A stretch of DNA of 64,000 nt from Lactiplantibacillus mudanjiangensis (GCF_005405385.1 NZ_BJDY01000002.1:372001-436000), one strand, 5' to 3'; positions 25,929 to 34,251 are shown, counted from the stretch's first letter. Numbers and translations: made by a program. Notes: generated from the sequence alone by a model not told the origin.

Positions 25929-26570
25929 TTAATCATCAAGGGTTGACCGGTGTTTCAACATCGTCAACCCGACTGGAATCAAAGAAATCAAGACAATCGC
26001 TAACATGATTAATTCAAAGTGTTGTTTAACAATCGTAATATTGCCAAATAAATATCCGGCACTAATCGCGACAATAATCCAAGTTAACCCACCTAAAATG
26101 TTATAGCGTGCAAACGTTGGATAGTGCATGGCGCTCATTCCGGCAGTAAAAGGGACCAACGTTCGAATGATTGGTACGAAACGACCTAAGAAGATCGCTA
26201 AGCTACCATGCCGGTCAAAGAAAGTTTGTGACTCACTTAAATATTTTGGCTTGATTAACCGACTTAGCCGGGGACTATTTAAGACGTGATGACCAAATCG
26301 TTTGCCGATTTCAAAGTTGACTAGATCACCCAAAATTGCGGCGATACTTAGTAGAACAACTAAAACACCAACGTTCAAGTCCGCCGTCATCGCAGCTAAT
26401 GAGCCACATAGGAATAGAATGGAATCACCAGGGAGGAATGGTAGGACCACCAAACCAGTTTCGACAAAGATTAAGATAAATAGACCAACATAGATCCAAT
26501 TGCCATAACTGGCGATCAACTGTGGTAATAAGGTGGTTAGATGAAACAAACTAGCAAGCAATACGCTCAT
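25929..26570 (-). CDS. DedA-family membrane protein
   Basis: The 213-residue protein has the DedA (SNARE-associated) family features: 'VETGLVVLPFLPGDSILFLCG' near residue 35, 'GDLVNFEIGKRFG' and 'FLGRFVPIIRTLVPFTAGMSAM'. Some members (UptA) return undecaprenyl phosphate to the inner face of the membrane. ATG 26570 follows GAGGT and gives the usual length; an extended start at 26690 adds a region without hydrophobic character. It leads a two-gene unit with gtrA. Confidence 0.88.
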   Translation of the reverse strand: MSVLLASLFHLTTLLPQLIASYGNWIYVGLFILIFVETGLVVLPFLPGDSILFLCGSLAAMTADLNVGVLVVLLSIAAILGDLVNFEIGKRFGHHVLNSPRLSRLIKPKYLSESQTFFDRHGSLAIFLGRFVPIIRTLVPFTAGMSAMHYPTFARYNILGGLTWIIVAISAGYLFGNITIVKQHFELIMLAIVLISLIPVGLTMLKHRSTLDD

Positions 26571-26721
26571 ATTAAAGACCTCACTTTTTGATTTAAGCAT
26601 ACAAATTTTGACTGGTTGCTGCCCCTTATAAATTTTGAAGTCATCCTGAGAAATTATCAGAATCATCTCAGCTAACTTAACTTTTAACAATGTTGATCAT
26701 TTAGTAAACTGTGACTATGGT

Positions 26722-26846
26722 TGAAACACCACTTCTTCCTCGATTTCCGCTTCTTTTACTGTGACTGATGTTTTCAACCAACCCGTTAATAAACTTAAAG
26801 CGTGCGTGTCAAATCCACCGTTGGAAATTTGACACGCACGCTTTTT
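26722..26846 (+). ncRNA. Candidate small RNA with strong terminator
   Basis: TTGATC (26693-26698), 17 bp, TATGGT (26716-26721) could start a transcript that ends at a perfect 15-bp hairpin (26800-26814 with 26827-26841) followed by T5. No plus-strand gene lies upstream, so the rightward terminator has no obvious protein-coding client. A 15-codon frame (MVETPLLPRFPLLLL) starts at 26717 but has no ribosome binding site. Evidence is sequence pattern only. Confidence 0.35.
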
Positions 26847-26982
26847 GTCGGTTTTGCAAGTAAACGAATAATCCTGGAATAGACCGTTATAACAGGAATT
26901 ATATTTATTTATCAGGTTATCACTCACATTAACTAGTTGGCAGTAGCGATGATTAACACCTGTTTGCAGTAGAATTAAAGTT

Positions 26983-27000
26983 GATAATGAGAATCAATTC
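26983..27000. promoter_or_regulatory. Candidate Fur box
   Basis: GATAATGAGAATCAATTC closely follows the Fur consensus (GATAATGATAATCATTATC); read as a 7-1-7 dyad, TGATAATGAGAATCA matches 13 of 15 positions. It precedes two NEAT-domain genes, which are commonly iron-regulated. Confidence 0.6.
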
Positions 27001-27026
27001 AACAATTACTTTAGGCTAATAATTAT

Positions 27027-27084
27027 ATTGAATCTAATTAAAATTAATTATTATATTAAATTCAATTCATTATTGTGGTAATAT
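27027..27084 (+). promoter_or_regulatory. A/T-rich dyad and extended -10 promoter of the NEAT genes
   Basis: ATTGAATCTAAT (27027-27038) and ATTAAATTCAAT (27055-27066) are reverse complements at 11 of 12 positions. Just after them TGGTAATAT (27076-27084) forms an extended -10 box. The dyad may be a second operator. Confidence 0.45.
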
Positions 27085-27123
27085 TAGGTCGATAAAGTTA
27101 ACAAATAATCAGGAGGGGTTTTT

Positions 27124-28368
27124 ATGCATAAGCAGTGGATCAAGATAGGGGTCGGGGGATTAATGGCCATTATTTTTTTATTAATAAATGTAAGCGCTTC
27201 GCGATCAGTTCAAGCCGCAACATTGGCAGATGGCACTTATTCAGTACCAACATCGTTTGTTAAAGATGCAAATGGCAGCGCTAGTAGTACACCATCGTCA
27301 GCGGCGGGCTACTTCGGAAGTAGCGCCACAGTCATCATTAAAGATGGTCACTATCAGGCTACTTTGCCGATTACCACAATTGGGCAAAAATATATCACTG
27401 GCACCACGGTTAATGGCGCTTCAGCGTTAAGTGGGGCGAGTTTAGCCTTTACGTTGACTGAGCCAGCAACAACGGTTCCGGTTACTTTTGATTTAACGAC
27501 ACCGATGGGCAAAATGACCCAGAGTGCGTGGATGACTTTAGATTGGAGCGGTGTTCCGGCGGCAACTGTACCAGAGACTGGATCAAGTAGTGATCAAACG
27601 AGCAGTTCATCATCAAGTACGATTACTGCCAATCATGATAGTGCGAACAGTAACCGTGATGACAGCAACAGCAGCAGTACTGTAAATTCAACAACAAGTT
27701 CTAGCAGTAGTTCTTCTGCTGTGACCAAACCAACCACGAGCACCACGGCGACCACTAAAGCAGCCACGACCACTAGCGCTGATCCACTAACTGGCTGGAC
27801 GTACGAAGTTTTACAAGCAGATAAAAATGTGGCTTCAGCTGCCAATAAGTTTTACACGCACGTCGCCCAAATTACTAAAAGTGGCACGGGCTATCAAGTC
27901 TTATTAACTGTTAAATATAGTAAGACTTCGGGCATGACGGAACATGGTTTTACGCCGTTAACGATCAATGGGCAAACGGCGCAAAACATTCATTACAGCA
28001 CTAATGGTGACTACTATGTTGCAACATATACCTTCACAATCAAATCACTCAGCGACTTAGCCTCATTAATCAACGGTACGGTCCACGTGACCGTGCCCAC
28101 CGCTGGCGTTGATCAAACCTTTACCGTTCGTTTCAAATTTAGCCACACAGCTGGTAACACTACTAATGATGCAGCGGATACGGCCACGGCTAAACCCACG
28201 ACTAGTCGTCATGGCAGTACAACGAGTCAGACCGCTAAAATCAGGTCATCGAAGTCCCGTTTGCCACAAACCAACGAAACAAAAAAGTCATTACACCTTA
28301 TTTTAGCTGGTGTGGTAGGGCTTTTAGGTTTAGGCAGTGGCGTCATCATCATGAAGAAGGTGTGGTAA
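27124..28368 (+). CDS. LPXTG-anchored surface protein with two NEAT-like domains
   Basis: The 414-residue protein has a signal peptide (cleavage near 'VQA-AT', residue 32). A first NEAT-like domain follows (about 33-148), then a Ser/Thr-rich linker (150-220), a second NEAT-like domain (about 222-345), another linker and a sortase signal LPQTN near residue 380 with membrane segment and 'MKKVW' tail. NEAT domains of Isd systems bind haem, but the Tyr-x3-Tyr haem ligand pair is not visible: the second domain has 'FTVRFKF' in that place. Haem or haemoprotein binding is therefore uncertain. ATG follows AGGAGGGG. A Fur-like box upstream suggests iron repression. The next NEAT gene overlaps its stop codon (TAATG). 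Confidence 0.85.
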   Translation: MHKQWIKIGVGGLMAIIFLLINVSASRSVQAATLADGTYSVPTSFVKDANGSASSTPSSAAGYFGSSATVIIKDGHYQATLPITTIGQKYITGTTVNGASALSGASLAFTLTEPATTVPVTFDLTTPMGKMTQSAWMTLDWSGVPAATVPETGSSSDQTSSSSSSTITANHDSANSNRDDSNSSSTVNSTTSSSSSSSAVTKPTTSTTATTKAATTTSADPLTGWTYEVLQADKNVASAANKFYTHVAQITKSGTGYQVLLTVKYSKTSGMTEHGFTPLTINGQTAQNIHYSTNGDYYVATYTFTIKSLSDLASLINGTVHVTVPTAGVDQTFTVRFKFSHTAGNTTNDAADTATAKPTTSRHGSTTSQTAKIRSSKSRLPQTNETKKSLHLILAGVVGLLGLGSGVIIMKKVW

Positions 28369-28919
28369 TGAAATTGAAACGATTAATGACCAGTTTAGTA
28401 TTTGGTGTGGGCGCGTTAAGCATGGTAACTGTTGCTCACGCCAAGTCGGTGAGTTACAGTGCCTTAACGTACGGGACTAACAAAACGTCAATGGCCAGTA
28501 AATATTTTGTTAAACCCGCTAAAGTCACGGTTAAAAACAAGAAATATGTTGTGACCATGCATTTGAAAACATCAAGTGCATTGGGCAAGTATCCGGTCCA
28601 AGTATTAAAGGTTAATGGTGCCAAGCCACAGCATGTGTGCAAAGTTCGTGATAAGTCCGGAAATTCTAATATTTACTATTCTTTTACAACTAAGAATTTA
28701 AACCACAAGATTACAGCAAAGCTTTCAATTAACGTCTTACACGTTTATAAAGCCACACACAATGTATCGTTTAAGTTTAAGACGACGCAATTGCCAAAAC
28801 TAAAGGCCCATCTTAAAGTGGCCACCGCAAGAACTAAAGCGTCGAGGACTAGTCAAACGGTGACGCCAACAAAAAAAGGCCCAGCACGACTGCTAAAGTC
28901 AGTACCAGTAGTCGTGTAA
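28368..28919 (+). CDS. NEAT-like secreted protein, frame broken at a poly-A tract
   Basis: The 183-residue product has a signal peptide ('LVFGVGALSMVTVAHA') and one NEAT-like domain (about 28-145) similar in strand order to those of the upstream protein. It then runs through an A7 tract (28871-28877) and stops 14 codons later at 28919. The -1 frame continues from the tract for 85 codons as a Ser/Thr-rich linker, a membrane segment and an RHY tail, so the ancestral protein was probably membrane-anchored. As written the product would be secreted. It is translationally coupled (TAATG) to the upstream NEAT gene. No Tyr-x3-Tyr motif is seen. Confidence 0.75.
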   Translation: MKLKRLMTSLVFGVGALSMVTVAHAKSVSYSALTYGTNKTSMASKYFVKPAKVTVKNKKYVVTMHLKTSSALGKYPVQVLKVNGAKPQHVCKVRDKSGNSNIYYSFTTKNLNHKITAKLSINVLHVYKATHNVSFKFKTTQLPKLKAHLKVATARTKASRTSQTVTPTKKGPARLLKSVPVVV

Positions 28920-29134
28920 GTGGAAGCTCAACTAAACCGGCCAAGCAATCAACCAGCAGTGCGGCCGGTGATCGGATTGCGCCGGCTAACCATCAAAGCC
29001 AGGCGACATTAGCTACCACGCCAAATACTGACAATCAGTCAACTGGTCAGGCTAAACCGATTTTGATCAGTTCATTCACTGGTCTATTAGCCGTAATTGG
29101 TGGAATAGGCTGGATAGCCAGTCGGCACTATTAA
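28871..29134 (+). other. Out-of-frame continuation of the NEAT protein (linker and membrane anchor)
   Basis: Reading AGG at 28877 onward in the -1 frame gives no stop until TAA at 29132-29134. It encodes 'STTAKVSTSSRVSG...' followed by 'ILISSFTGLLAVIGGIGWIA' and 'SRHY'. The zero-frame codons at the junction are ACA AAA AAA GGC, i.e. an A_AAA_AAA slippery heptamer. Confidence 0.75.
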
Positions 29135-29182
29135 AAAAGATTGCCCCCAAAAATCAACCTTGATTTGGGGGCAATCTTTTTT
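29134..29182 (+). terminator. Intrinsic terminator of the NEAT operon
   Basis: AAAGATTGCCCCCAAA and TTTGGGGGCAATCTTT with a T6 run. Its position right after the -1-frame stop supports 29134 as the original gene end. Confidence 0.93.
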
Positions 29183-29226
29183 AGTCGTGCTTTTAGGCCT
29201 AGTTACGAAAAAAATACGACCCAAAC

Positions 29227-29532
29227 TCATTTGGCAATTAACTGTTTGATCCCTATAAAAAGGGCGTGAATGATGATCACAAAGCTAAGTAAATAAAGTA
29301 CGCTGACTGCGACCATTTGCCCTGTCGAAAAGTCTAGTAAATAACTGATTCGCAGCATGACAATCGTGAAAAGCACCGTGATCCCTGGAATGAGATGGAA
29401 AACCAAGGCACTTTTGGCGTTAGCTTTAACGGTCGGGTCTTTAGCCACAATCCAGACAATGCCTGGAAAAATAACTGGTGCAAAAATAACTGAAAAATAA
29501 GCGAATCCATTTAATATCCGATGGTCTTTCAT
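29227..29532 (-). CDS. DUF4870-like small membrane protein
   Basis: The 101-residue protein has three hydrophobic segments with the order seen in DUF4870 proteins: 'FAYFSVIFAPVIFPGIVWIV', 'NAKSALVFHLIPGI' and a final 'VLYLLSFVIIIHALFIGIKQLIAK'. ATG 29532 follows GGGAGG, so the apparent longer frame to 29583 is not used. Function is unknown. It is a single gene between the NEAT operon and the acetyltransferase operon. Confidence 0.7.
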   Translation of the reverse strand: MKDHRILNGFAYFSVIFAPVIFPGIVWIVAKDPTVKANAKSALVFHLIPGITVLFTIVMLRISYLLDFSTGQMVAVSVLYLLSFVIIIHALFIGIKQLIAK

Positions 29533-29679
29533 GTTAACGGCCTCCCTATGCTCTAACTTACGATACGGGGCCTTCAATTGCAATACTATTAGCGGTAACT
29601 AGTTTTGAGAGTTAATAATAAGCGTGGGACTAACTGAAAATCGCCACTAATCTGATTGATAGTTTGATTCATACTGAAT

Positions 29680-29723
29680 AAAAAGCTTGCTGCCAAATCA
29701 GCTAATGATCTGGTAGCAAGCTT
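29680..29723 (-). terminator. Intrinsic terminator of the acetyltransferase operon
   Basis: AAAGCTTGCTGCCA and TGGTAGCAAGCTTT form a long stem just beyond the stop at 29736, with T4 on the minus strand. Confidence 0.85.
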
Positions 29724-29735
29724 TGTTAGTATTCA

Positions 29736-30401
29736 TTAATTCAAAAGTTGTTCTGGTTGATTAAAGTCGGCTTGTAGGTCGTTAAATAACGTGCTGACAT
29801 GATACCCATCCGCGACCGCATGATGAATGGTAATCGATAAGGGCATGATAGTCTGCGAACCAGTCACTGTAAACTTGCCAGCCTGAAAGATGGGTTGAAA
29901 AGTTTGTAGTGGCGTAAATGGTAATGGGGTATACGCCGTAAAGTTTACCCATGGCAAGCTGCCAATCGTGAATAGATTAGGCGACTGTGGGGCCTTTGGC
30001 ATCGGCCCCGGTTGTTGACCATATTGTGCTAAATCAGCTAAGTAATTTTGATTAAACGTTGCAAAGTCAGCGGTATATGCAGTCCATAGATTAGACATTG
30101 AATGGTCATCATGAATGATCGTGTAAGACGGATGGACAACATCGAAAGTGACCAATTGTTCATCCACGCGACCCACGCGCATTTCAGGATGGTTTGTCAG
30201 ACAATGGCTCACTAAATAAAGATAGGCAGCGTTAAATTTAACGCCATGTTCTCGGGTCCAAGCTAGTAATTTCGTAATATCTAAATTAACGGTTAATGAA
30301 AAACCAGTTGGCATCATTTTAGTGAAGTAATAAAAATATTCACGCCGCGCCCAGGTTGCTTGATCAATAGGCGTAAAGGCAGTGTTTAAAGGTTCAGTCA
30401 T
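29736..30401 (-). CDS. Chloramphenicol acetyltransferase-like protein
   Basis: The 221-residue protein is full length for type A CAT enzymes. It shows 'RREYFYYFTKMMPTGFSLTVNLDIT' near the N-terminus, 'NLFTIGSLPWVNFTAY' in the middle and the active-site motif 'HHAVADGYH' near residue 195, with the catalytic histidine. It could acetylate chloramphenicol or another small acceptor; chromosomal CAT-like genes in lactobacilli do not always give resistance. ATG 30401 overlaps the stop of the upstream gene (TAATG) behind GGGAGG. Last gene of a three-gene coupled operon. Confidence 0.85.
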   Translation of the reverse strand: MTEPLNTAFTPIDQATWARREYFYYFTKMMPTGFSLTVNLDITKLLAWTREHGVKFNAAYLYLVSHCLTNHPEMRVGRVDEQLVTFDVVHPSYTIIHDDHSMSNLWTAYTADFATFNQNYLADLAQYGQQPGPMPKAPQSPNLFTIGSLPWVNFTAYTPLPFTPLQTFQPIFQAGKFTVTGSQTIMPLSITIHHAVADGYHVSTLFNDLQADFNQPEQLLN

Positions 30402-30772
30402 TAGTTTTCCTCCCAATCTTTAGGACGACGATTATAACCACGGTCATCAAATGGTTGCAGTTTTTTGAACCATTTAACTTTTAAATCCTTAAGTGTTTGT
30501 CGCATGTTGACCACATCGACCGTTTCTTCTTTCCATAAAACAGTATAAACAAAATCCTCACCATTCTGAGCATCCCAATCGGCTTGTAGTGGTGTATTGC
30601 GATAAAAGTCCTTGTTTAAATTCAACTGATAAAAGGCCCACCGATTGTGAATGTTGGGTACGGTGTCGAGCCAGATTTTATGATTACGCGTGTTTTCAAT
30701 TTGAATCACGCCGTAATAGGTTGTCGCCAGCTTGTAGGCTTGGCGTAGTTCTTCTTTGCGATTTGAGTCCAT
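30401..30772 (-). CDS. GIY-YIG domain protein
   Basis: The 123-residue protein carries a GIY-YIG-like fold: 'YYGVIQIENTRNHKIWLDTVPNIHNRWAFYQLNL', in which YYG and IWLD stand for the GIY and YIG strands and the arginine of 'HNRW' is the expected catalytic residue. The C-terminal half is basic and aromatic ('VKWFKKLQPF'). Stand-alone members of this kind are frequent in Firmicutes and have no settled function. It overlaps both neighbours by TAATG junctions, so it is made together with the DUF2087 regulator and the CAT-like enzyme. Confidence 0.75.
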   Translation of the reverse strand: MDSNRKEELRQAYKLATTYYGVIQIENTRNHKIWLDTVPNIHNRWAFYQLNLNKDFYRNTPLQADWDAQNGEDFVYTVLWKEETVDVVNMRQTLKDLKVKWFKKLQPFDDRGYNRRPKDWEEN

Positions 30773-31524
30773 TAGTTTTCCTTTCGATTGTTGGCTGGTC
30801 GCCAGTATTGTGAGCCGTCCGCACGACGACTTAAGAAACCATATTCGATTAAGTATCGACGGACGGTCACGTAATCAAAATAGATTGGCTTTAGTAGTTC
30901 ATTGAGTGCTGGTTCCGTTAGTGGCTGATTGACCGGGATTTCATCAATAATTCGAGTCAAGACGATAATGATACTTTTTTGCTTTTTAGGTAAGCGAATA
31001 AGTCGTAATGGGTCAGTTGTGAAATCAAAATAATGTTGTAGCGTTTGGGCTGCTTCTGACTCGGTAATTAACCAGCGATCATCCGGTTGACGTGGTTGTT
31101 CCGGGATGTCAATCAACGGATCACTAACGAGTTGTTGAGCCGATTCACCAAAAACTTGTTCGTAAATGGCTAAATAGAGCTTAGCCTGTTTAGCCTTTTC
31201 ACGAAATGTAAATTTTTGATGGCGAATTGTAGCGGCCGCCACCTGTAACTGTTTGGCCAAATCTTGATCTTTAATCCCAGTTGCAAAAGCCGTCAATAGA
31301 TCTTGTTGTTTAGCCGTCAATGTATTGTAGCGACTATTCAAATGAATCAACTGATTTAAATTACCGCCATGTACGGTTTGCAAGTGTTGCTCAATCTCGC
31401 TAACGGGGGTTTCCGCAACCCAGTTAGCGGCGCAATAATTGCACTGTCGTTCGTTAGCCTGCATCTGCCAACCACGTTGTAGGTCGGTGAGACTTAATTT
31501 AGCTAGGTCCAATGTCCGGATCAC
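30772..31524 (-). CDS. DUF2087-containing helix-turn-helix regulator with N-terminal zinc-finger-like motif
   Basis: The 250-residue protein starts with a 'CNYC ... H ... VH' motif (about residues 28-51) that could bind zinc. A LuxR-like helix-turn-helix follows ('LTAKQQDLLTAFATGIKDQDLAKQLQVAAATIRHQKF', about 68-105). The C-terminus is a DUF2087 domain ('RLPKKQKSIIIVLTRIIDEIP', 'FDYVTVRRYLIEYGFLSR'). It is probably a transcription factor and leads the coupled GIY-YIG/CAT-like operon. The GTG at 31524 lies directly on a GAGAGG sequence, so the true start may be the TTG at 31512. Confidence 0.78.
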   Translation of the reverse strand: MIRTLDLAKLSLTDLQRGWQMQANERQCNYCAANWVAETPVSEIEQHLQTVHGGNLNQLIHLNSRYNTLTAKQQDLLTAFATGIKDQDLAKQLQVAAATIRHQKFTFREKAKQAKLYLAIYEQVFGESAQQLVSDPLIDIPEQPRQPDDRWLITESEAAQTLQHYFDFTTDPLRLIRLPKKQKSIIIVLTRIIDEIPVNQPLTEPALNELLKPIYFDYVTVRRYLIEYGFLSRRADGSQYWRPANNRKEN

Positions 31525-31711
31525 CTCTCAATAGGCTTAAAGTTACACTTGTTTACTGAAAGTGTCAACAGCAAAATGTTTATCAAATTAGTAAACATCA
31601 TTTTTATACAAATTAATTTTAAATAAATATGCAAGATTCTGTATGAAAGAGGTATACTGAATATAGTGGTTTTACAAAACCCATAGGGGTATCAGTGAGG
31701 AGGGACCAGCA

Positions 31712-32209
31712 GTGACAAAATATCATCGTGCCTTTGGTGTTTATGGCATCATTGGCGATCAACAAAACTTAGTCGTAACGAAAAAATACGGTGGCCCGTA
31801 TACCAATCGGTTTGATTTACCAGGTGGCAGTTTAGAGGACGGGGAGCCGTTAGCTAATGCTATTCGGCGTGAAGTTCAAGAAGAGACTGGATTGGTACCG
31901 ACCGTGTTAACTCAATTAGGGACTACTAGTTTTCGTTATCCGTGGCAATTTGAAGGCTGGGCCTTCAATCAGCATATTGGTGTTTTTTATCGAATCACCG
32001 AAGTTAGTGGAGACTTAGCCGCCAGCGTTGCGAGTTTCGATGGGCAAGATTCACATGGCGCGGTGAAAGTGCCATTAACCGAACTTACAATCAAAAACGC
32101 TTCGCCGCTGGTTTTAAAAGCGAAAGCTTATCTATTAAATAGTGAAAAGTTTGATGCGACAGATACAACGTATGAAACTTGGAAAGTGCTAAGTCAGCCA
32201 GTTTACTAA
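31712..32209 (+). CDS. NUDIX hydrolase
   Basis: The 165-residue protein contains a complete Nudix box, G-x5-E-x7-REVQEETGL, within 'GGSLEDGEPLANAIRREVQEETGL' (residues 37-60). Such enzymes cleave nucleoside diphosphates linked to another group; the substrate cannot be read from the sequence. GTG 31712 is used, behind GAGGAGGG. TATACT at 31653-31658 may be its -10 box. It is divergent from the DUF2087 operon and monocistronic. Confidence 0.88.
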   Translation: MTKYHRAFGVYGIIGDQQNLVVTKKYGGPYTNRFDLPGGSLEDGEPLANAIRREVQEETGLVPTVLTQLGTTSFRYPWQFEGWAFNQHIGVFYRITEVSGDLAASVASFDGQDSHGAVKVPLTELTIKNASPLVLKAKAYLLNSEKFDATDTTYETWKVLSQPVY

Positions 32210-32314
32210 TAAATAGAAGTTGTATCTTCTTACTTTAACTAAAAAATATAAAAAAACCAAAACCCAGCCACCAGCTTAATCATTAGCAGCTAAAATTCAA
32301 GTATCATTAACAAA

Positions 32315-32360
32315 AAAGGACCCTATACCAACGTCATTCTCAGTTGATATAGGGTCCTTT
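32315..32360 (-). terminator. Intrinsic terminator of rqcH
   Basis: AAAGGACCCTATACCAAC and GTTGATATAGGGTCCTTT form a long stem ending 3 bp from the stop codon, with T6 on the minus strand. Confidence 0.92.
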
Positions 32361-32362
32361 AC

Positions 32363-34069
32363 TTACTTTTGTGGTGTTAATTGTTCGACTAGCGCTGCAT
32401 CCGGTGACACATAAAGTGTTTTTTGACCCTCATAGATCACCAACCCAGGTTTGGCACCATTTGGTTTCCGAATCTTGCGAACTTGCACATAATCCACTGG
32501 AACAGTTGCCGATTCACGAGCCTTAGAGAAATAGGCCGCAAGATTGGCCGCTTCGGTTAACGTTTGCTCGCTCGGATCGTCAGAGTGAATAATCACGTGA
32601 GACCCTGGAATCTTTTGCGTATGCAACCAATAATCAGACTTACGAGCTGTCTTTAAGGTTAGTTGATCATTTTGCCGATTATTCTTACCAACCGAAATTT
32701 CCGTGCCGTCAGTTGCAAAGAATTGCTGTGGTTGACTAGTCTTGCGTGACGCACGTTGCTTTTTCTTGGTTTTCTTCTGTTTCAGATAACCTTGTTGCAT
32801 GAGTTCTTCACGAATTTCAGCGATATCAGCTGGGGCGGCTAACTCAATTTGAGTTTGAATATTGTCTAAATAATCAATTTCGCCTTGCGTTAAATCAATT
32901 TGCTCACCAACATAAGCGACTGCGTTCTTTTGTTTCTGATAACGCGAGAAATATTTTTGCGCGTTGCGTGAAGGTGAGAGCTGATTTGATAATTCAATTT
33001 TTAACGGTTGATTATCATGGTAATAATCGGTTAGGGTAATTTCCGTCATACCACGCTTTACTTCATGCAAGTAAGTCGTCAGAATTTCACCTTTTAAACG
33101 CAACTCATCCGCTTGCTTGGTATTTGCCAATGTCTGTTGCAACTTCTTCATCTTTTTGCGGTTCTTTTTCAAATCATTACGGACCACACGAATAAGATTA
33201 CCAGCTTGTTGTTGAACCCGTTCACGTTGTGCCGCATCTTGGTAATAGAAATCCAATAGGGTACTTAATGAATCAAACTGCCGCGACTGGTCCCCAAACG
33301 CCGCATAATTGCTAGCCGCAAACATTGTTTTATGATTGCTTAACGTAATCAACGTTGGTGTGGGGTGCGTGAAGTTAGCTAAAAACGCATCATAGTGCGT
33401 CGCTAAATCGCCTGGTTGGTGAAGTTCGTAGGCTAATTGTTGCGCACTGTCACGACCAAGCCCTTGATAATGTTGTTGCAAGGCTTTGGCTAAAACATCT
33501 TCATTAGGGAATTGTTTAACCAAGTCTAAATAATCATCATTCGGGGTAAAAGGATTCAATTTTTCTTGCTTCGGTGGCTCAATATACGTTGCCCCCGGCA
33601 ATAAAAGTCGATAGCGGTTTTGATCGGCGCCAACGTGTTTAATGACATCTAAAATACGACTGGTCTTCTTATCAATGAGAATGACATTACTGTGACGCGC
33701 CATAATTTCAATAATTAAAGTTAATTGTTCCGCATCACCTAATTCGTTACGGGTTGTAATGGTGAAATGAACAACCCGATCATTAGCCATTTGCTGTACA
33801 TCCGCAATAATTGCCCCTTGCAAATACTTCCGCATCATCATCGCAAAGTTGGTTGGTACTACTGGATTCACATATGGAATCTGAGTCACTTGCACTCGTG
33901 GATACGTAGGATCAGCTGATAAAAGGACTGGCAAATTCTTGCCATTCGCGCGAATCGTTAAAATCAATTCATTTTGGTAGGGCTGATGAATTTTTGTAAT
34001 TCGCCCATTAACTAAATTTTCGTGTAATTCGGTGACCATGGCATGGGTAAATAGTCCATCAAAAGACAT
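32363..34069 (-). CDS. rqcH: RqcH-like ribosome quality control / fibronectin-binding (NFACT) protein
   Basis: The 568-residue protein has an NFACT-N domain ('MSFDGLFTHAMVTELHENLVNGRITKIHQPYQNEL'), a helical coiled-coil middle (about 270-400) and the C-terminal NFACT-R domain with 'DYWLHTQKIPGSHVIIHS'. RqcH binds stalled 50S subunits and adds alanine tails; older annotations call the family FbpA/fibronectin-binding. There is no signal peptide, which favours the ribosomal role. It is a single gene read toward a strong terminator. Confidence 0.92.
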   Translation of the reverse strand: MSFDGLFTHAMVTELHENLVNGRITKIHQPYQNELILTIRANGKNLPVLLSADPTYPRVQVTQIPYVNPVVPTNFAMMMRKYLQGAIIADVQQMANDRVVHFTITTRNELGDAEQLTLIIEIMARHSNVILIDKKTSRILDVIKHVGADQNRYRLLLPGATYIEPPKQEKLNPFTPNDDYLDLVKQFPNEDVLAKALQQHYQGLGRDSAQQLAYELHQPGDLATHYDAFLANFTHPTPTLITLSNHKTMFAASNYAAFGDQSRQFDSLSTLLDFYYQDAAQRERVQQQAGNLIRVVRNDLKKNRKKMKKLQQTLANTKQADELRLKGEILTTYLHEVKRGMTEITLTDYYHDNQPLKIELSNQLSPSRNAQKYFSRYQKQKNAVAYVGEQIDLTQGEIDYLDNIQTQIELAAPADIAEIREELMQQGYLKQKKTKKKQRASRKTSQPQQFFATDGTEISVGKNNRQNDQLTLKTARKSDYWLHTQKIPGSHVIIHSDDPSEQTLTEAANLAAYFSKARESATVPVDYVQVRKIRKPNGAKPGLVIYEGQKTLYVSPDAALVEQLTPQK

Positions 34070-34251
34070 GTGATCACTCGCTTTCGTCTAAATTTCTGCA
34101 ATGCCGACAAGCTGTCGGCCAACTTATATAGTATACATGGCGATGAAGCGTTTAAACAAGTTATAAGTCGCACCGTGACACGATAATCATGACCATTCTT
34201 AAAGATTGCTATAGTCAATAACCTAAATTGTTAAGTTTTGATTGAAATCAG

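Larger units (their letters stand above)
26571..27123. other. 553-bp intergenic region with candidate sRNA and Fur-type control region
   Basis: No credible protein gene. It contains a promoter-like sequence and terminator that could frame a short RNA (26722-26846), then a Fur-like box and A/T-rich dyads upstream of the NEAT gene. A 70-codon minus frame at 26715-26927 lacks a ribosome binding site and includes the hairpin. Confidence 0.5.

Noticed and set aside
26715-26927. 70-codon minus frame before the NEAT operon
   Set aside because: No ribosome binding site; half of it is the perfect terminator hairpin and its composition is not protein-like.
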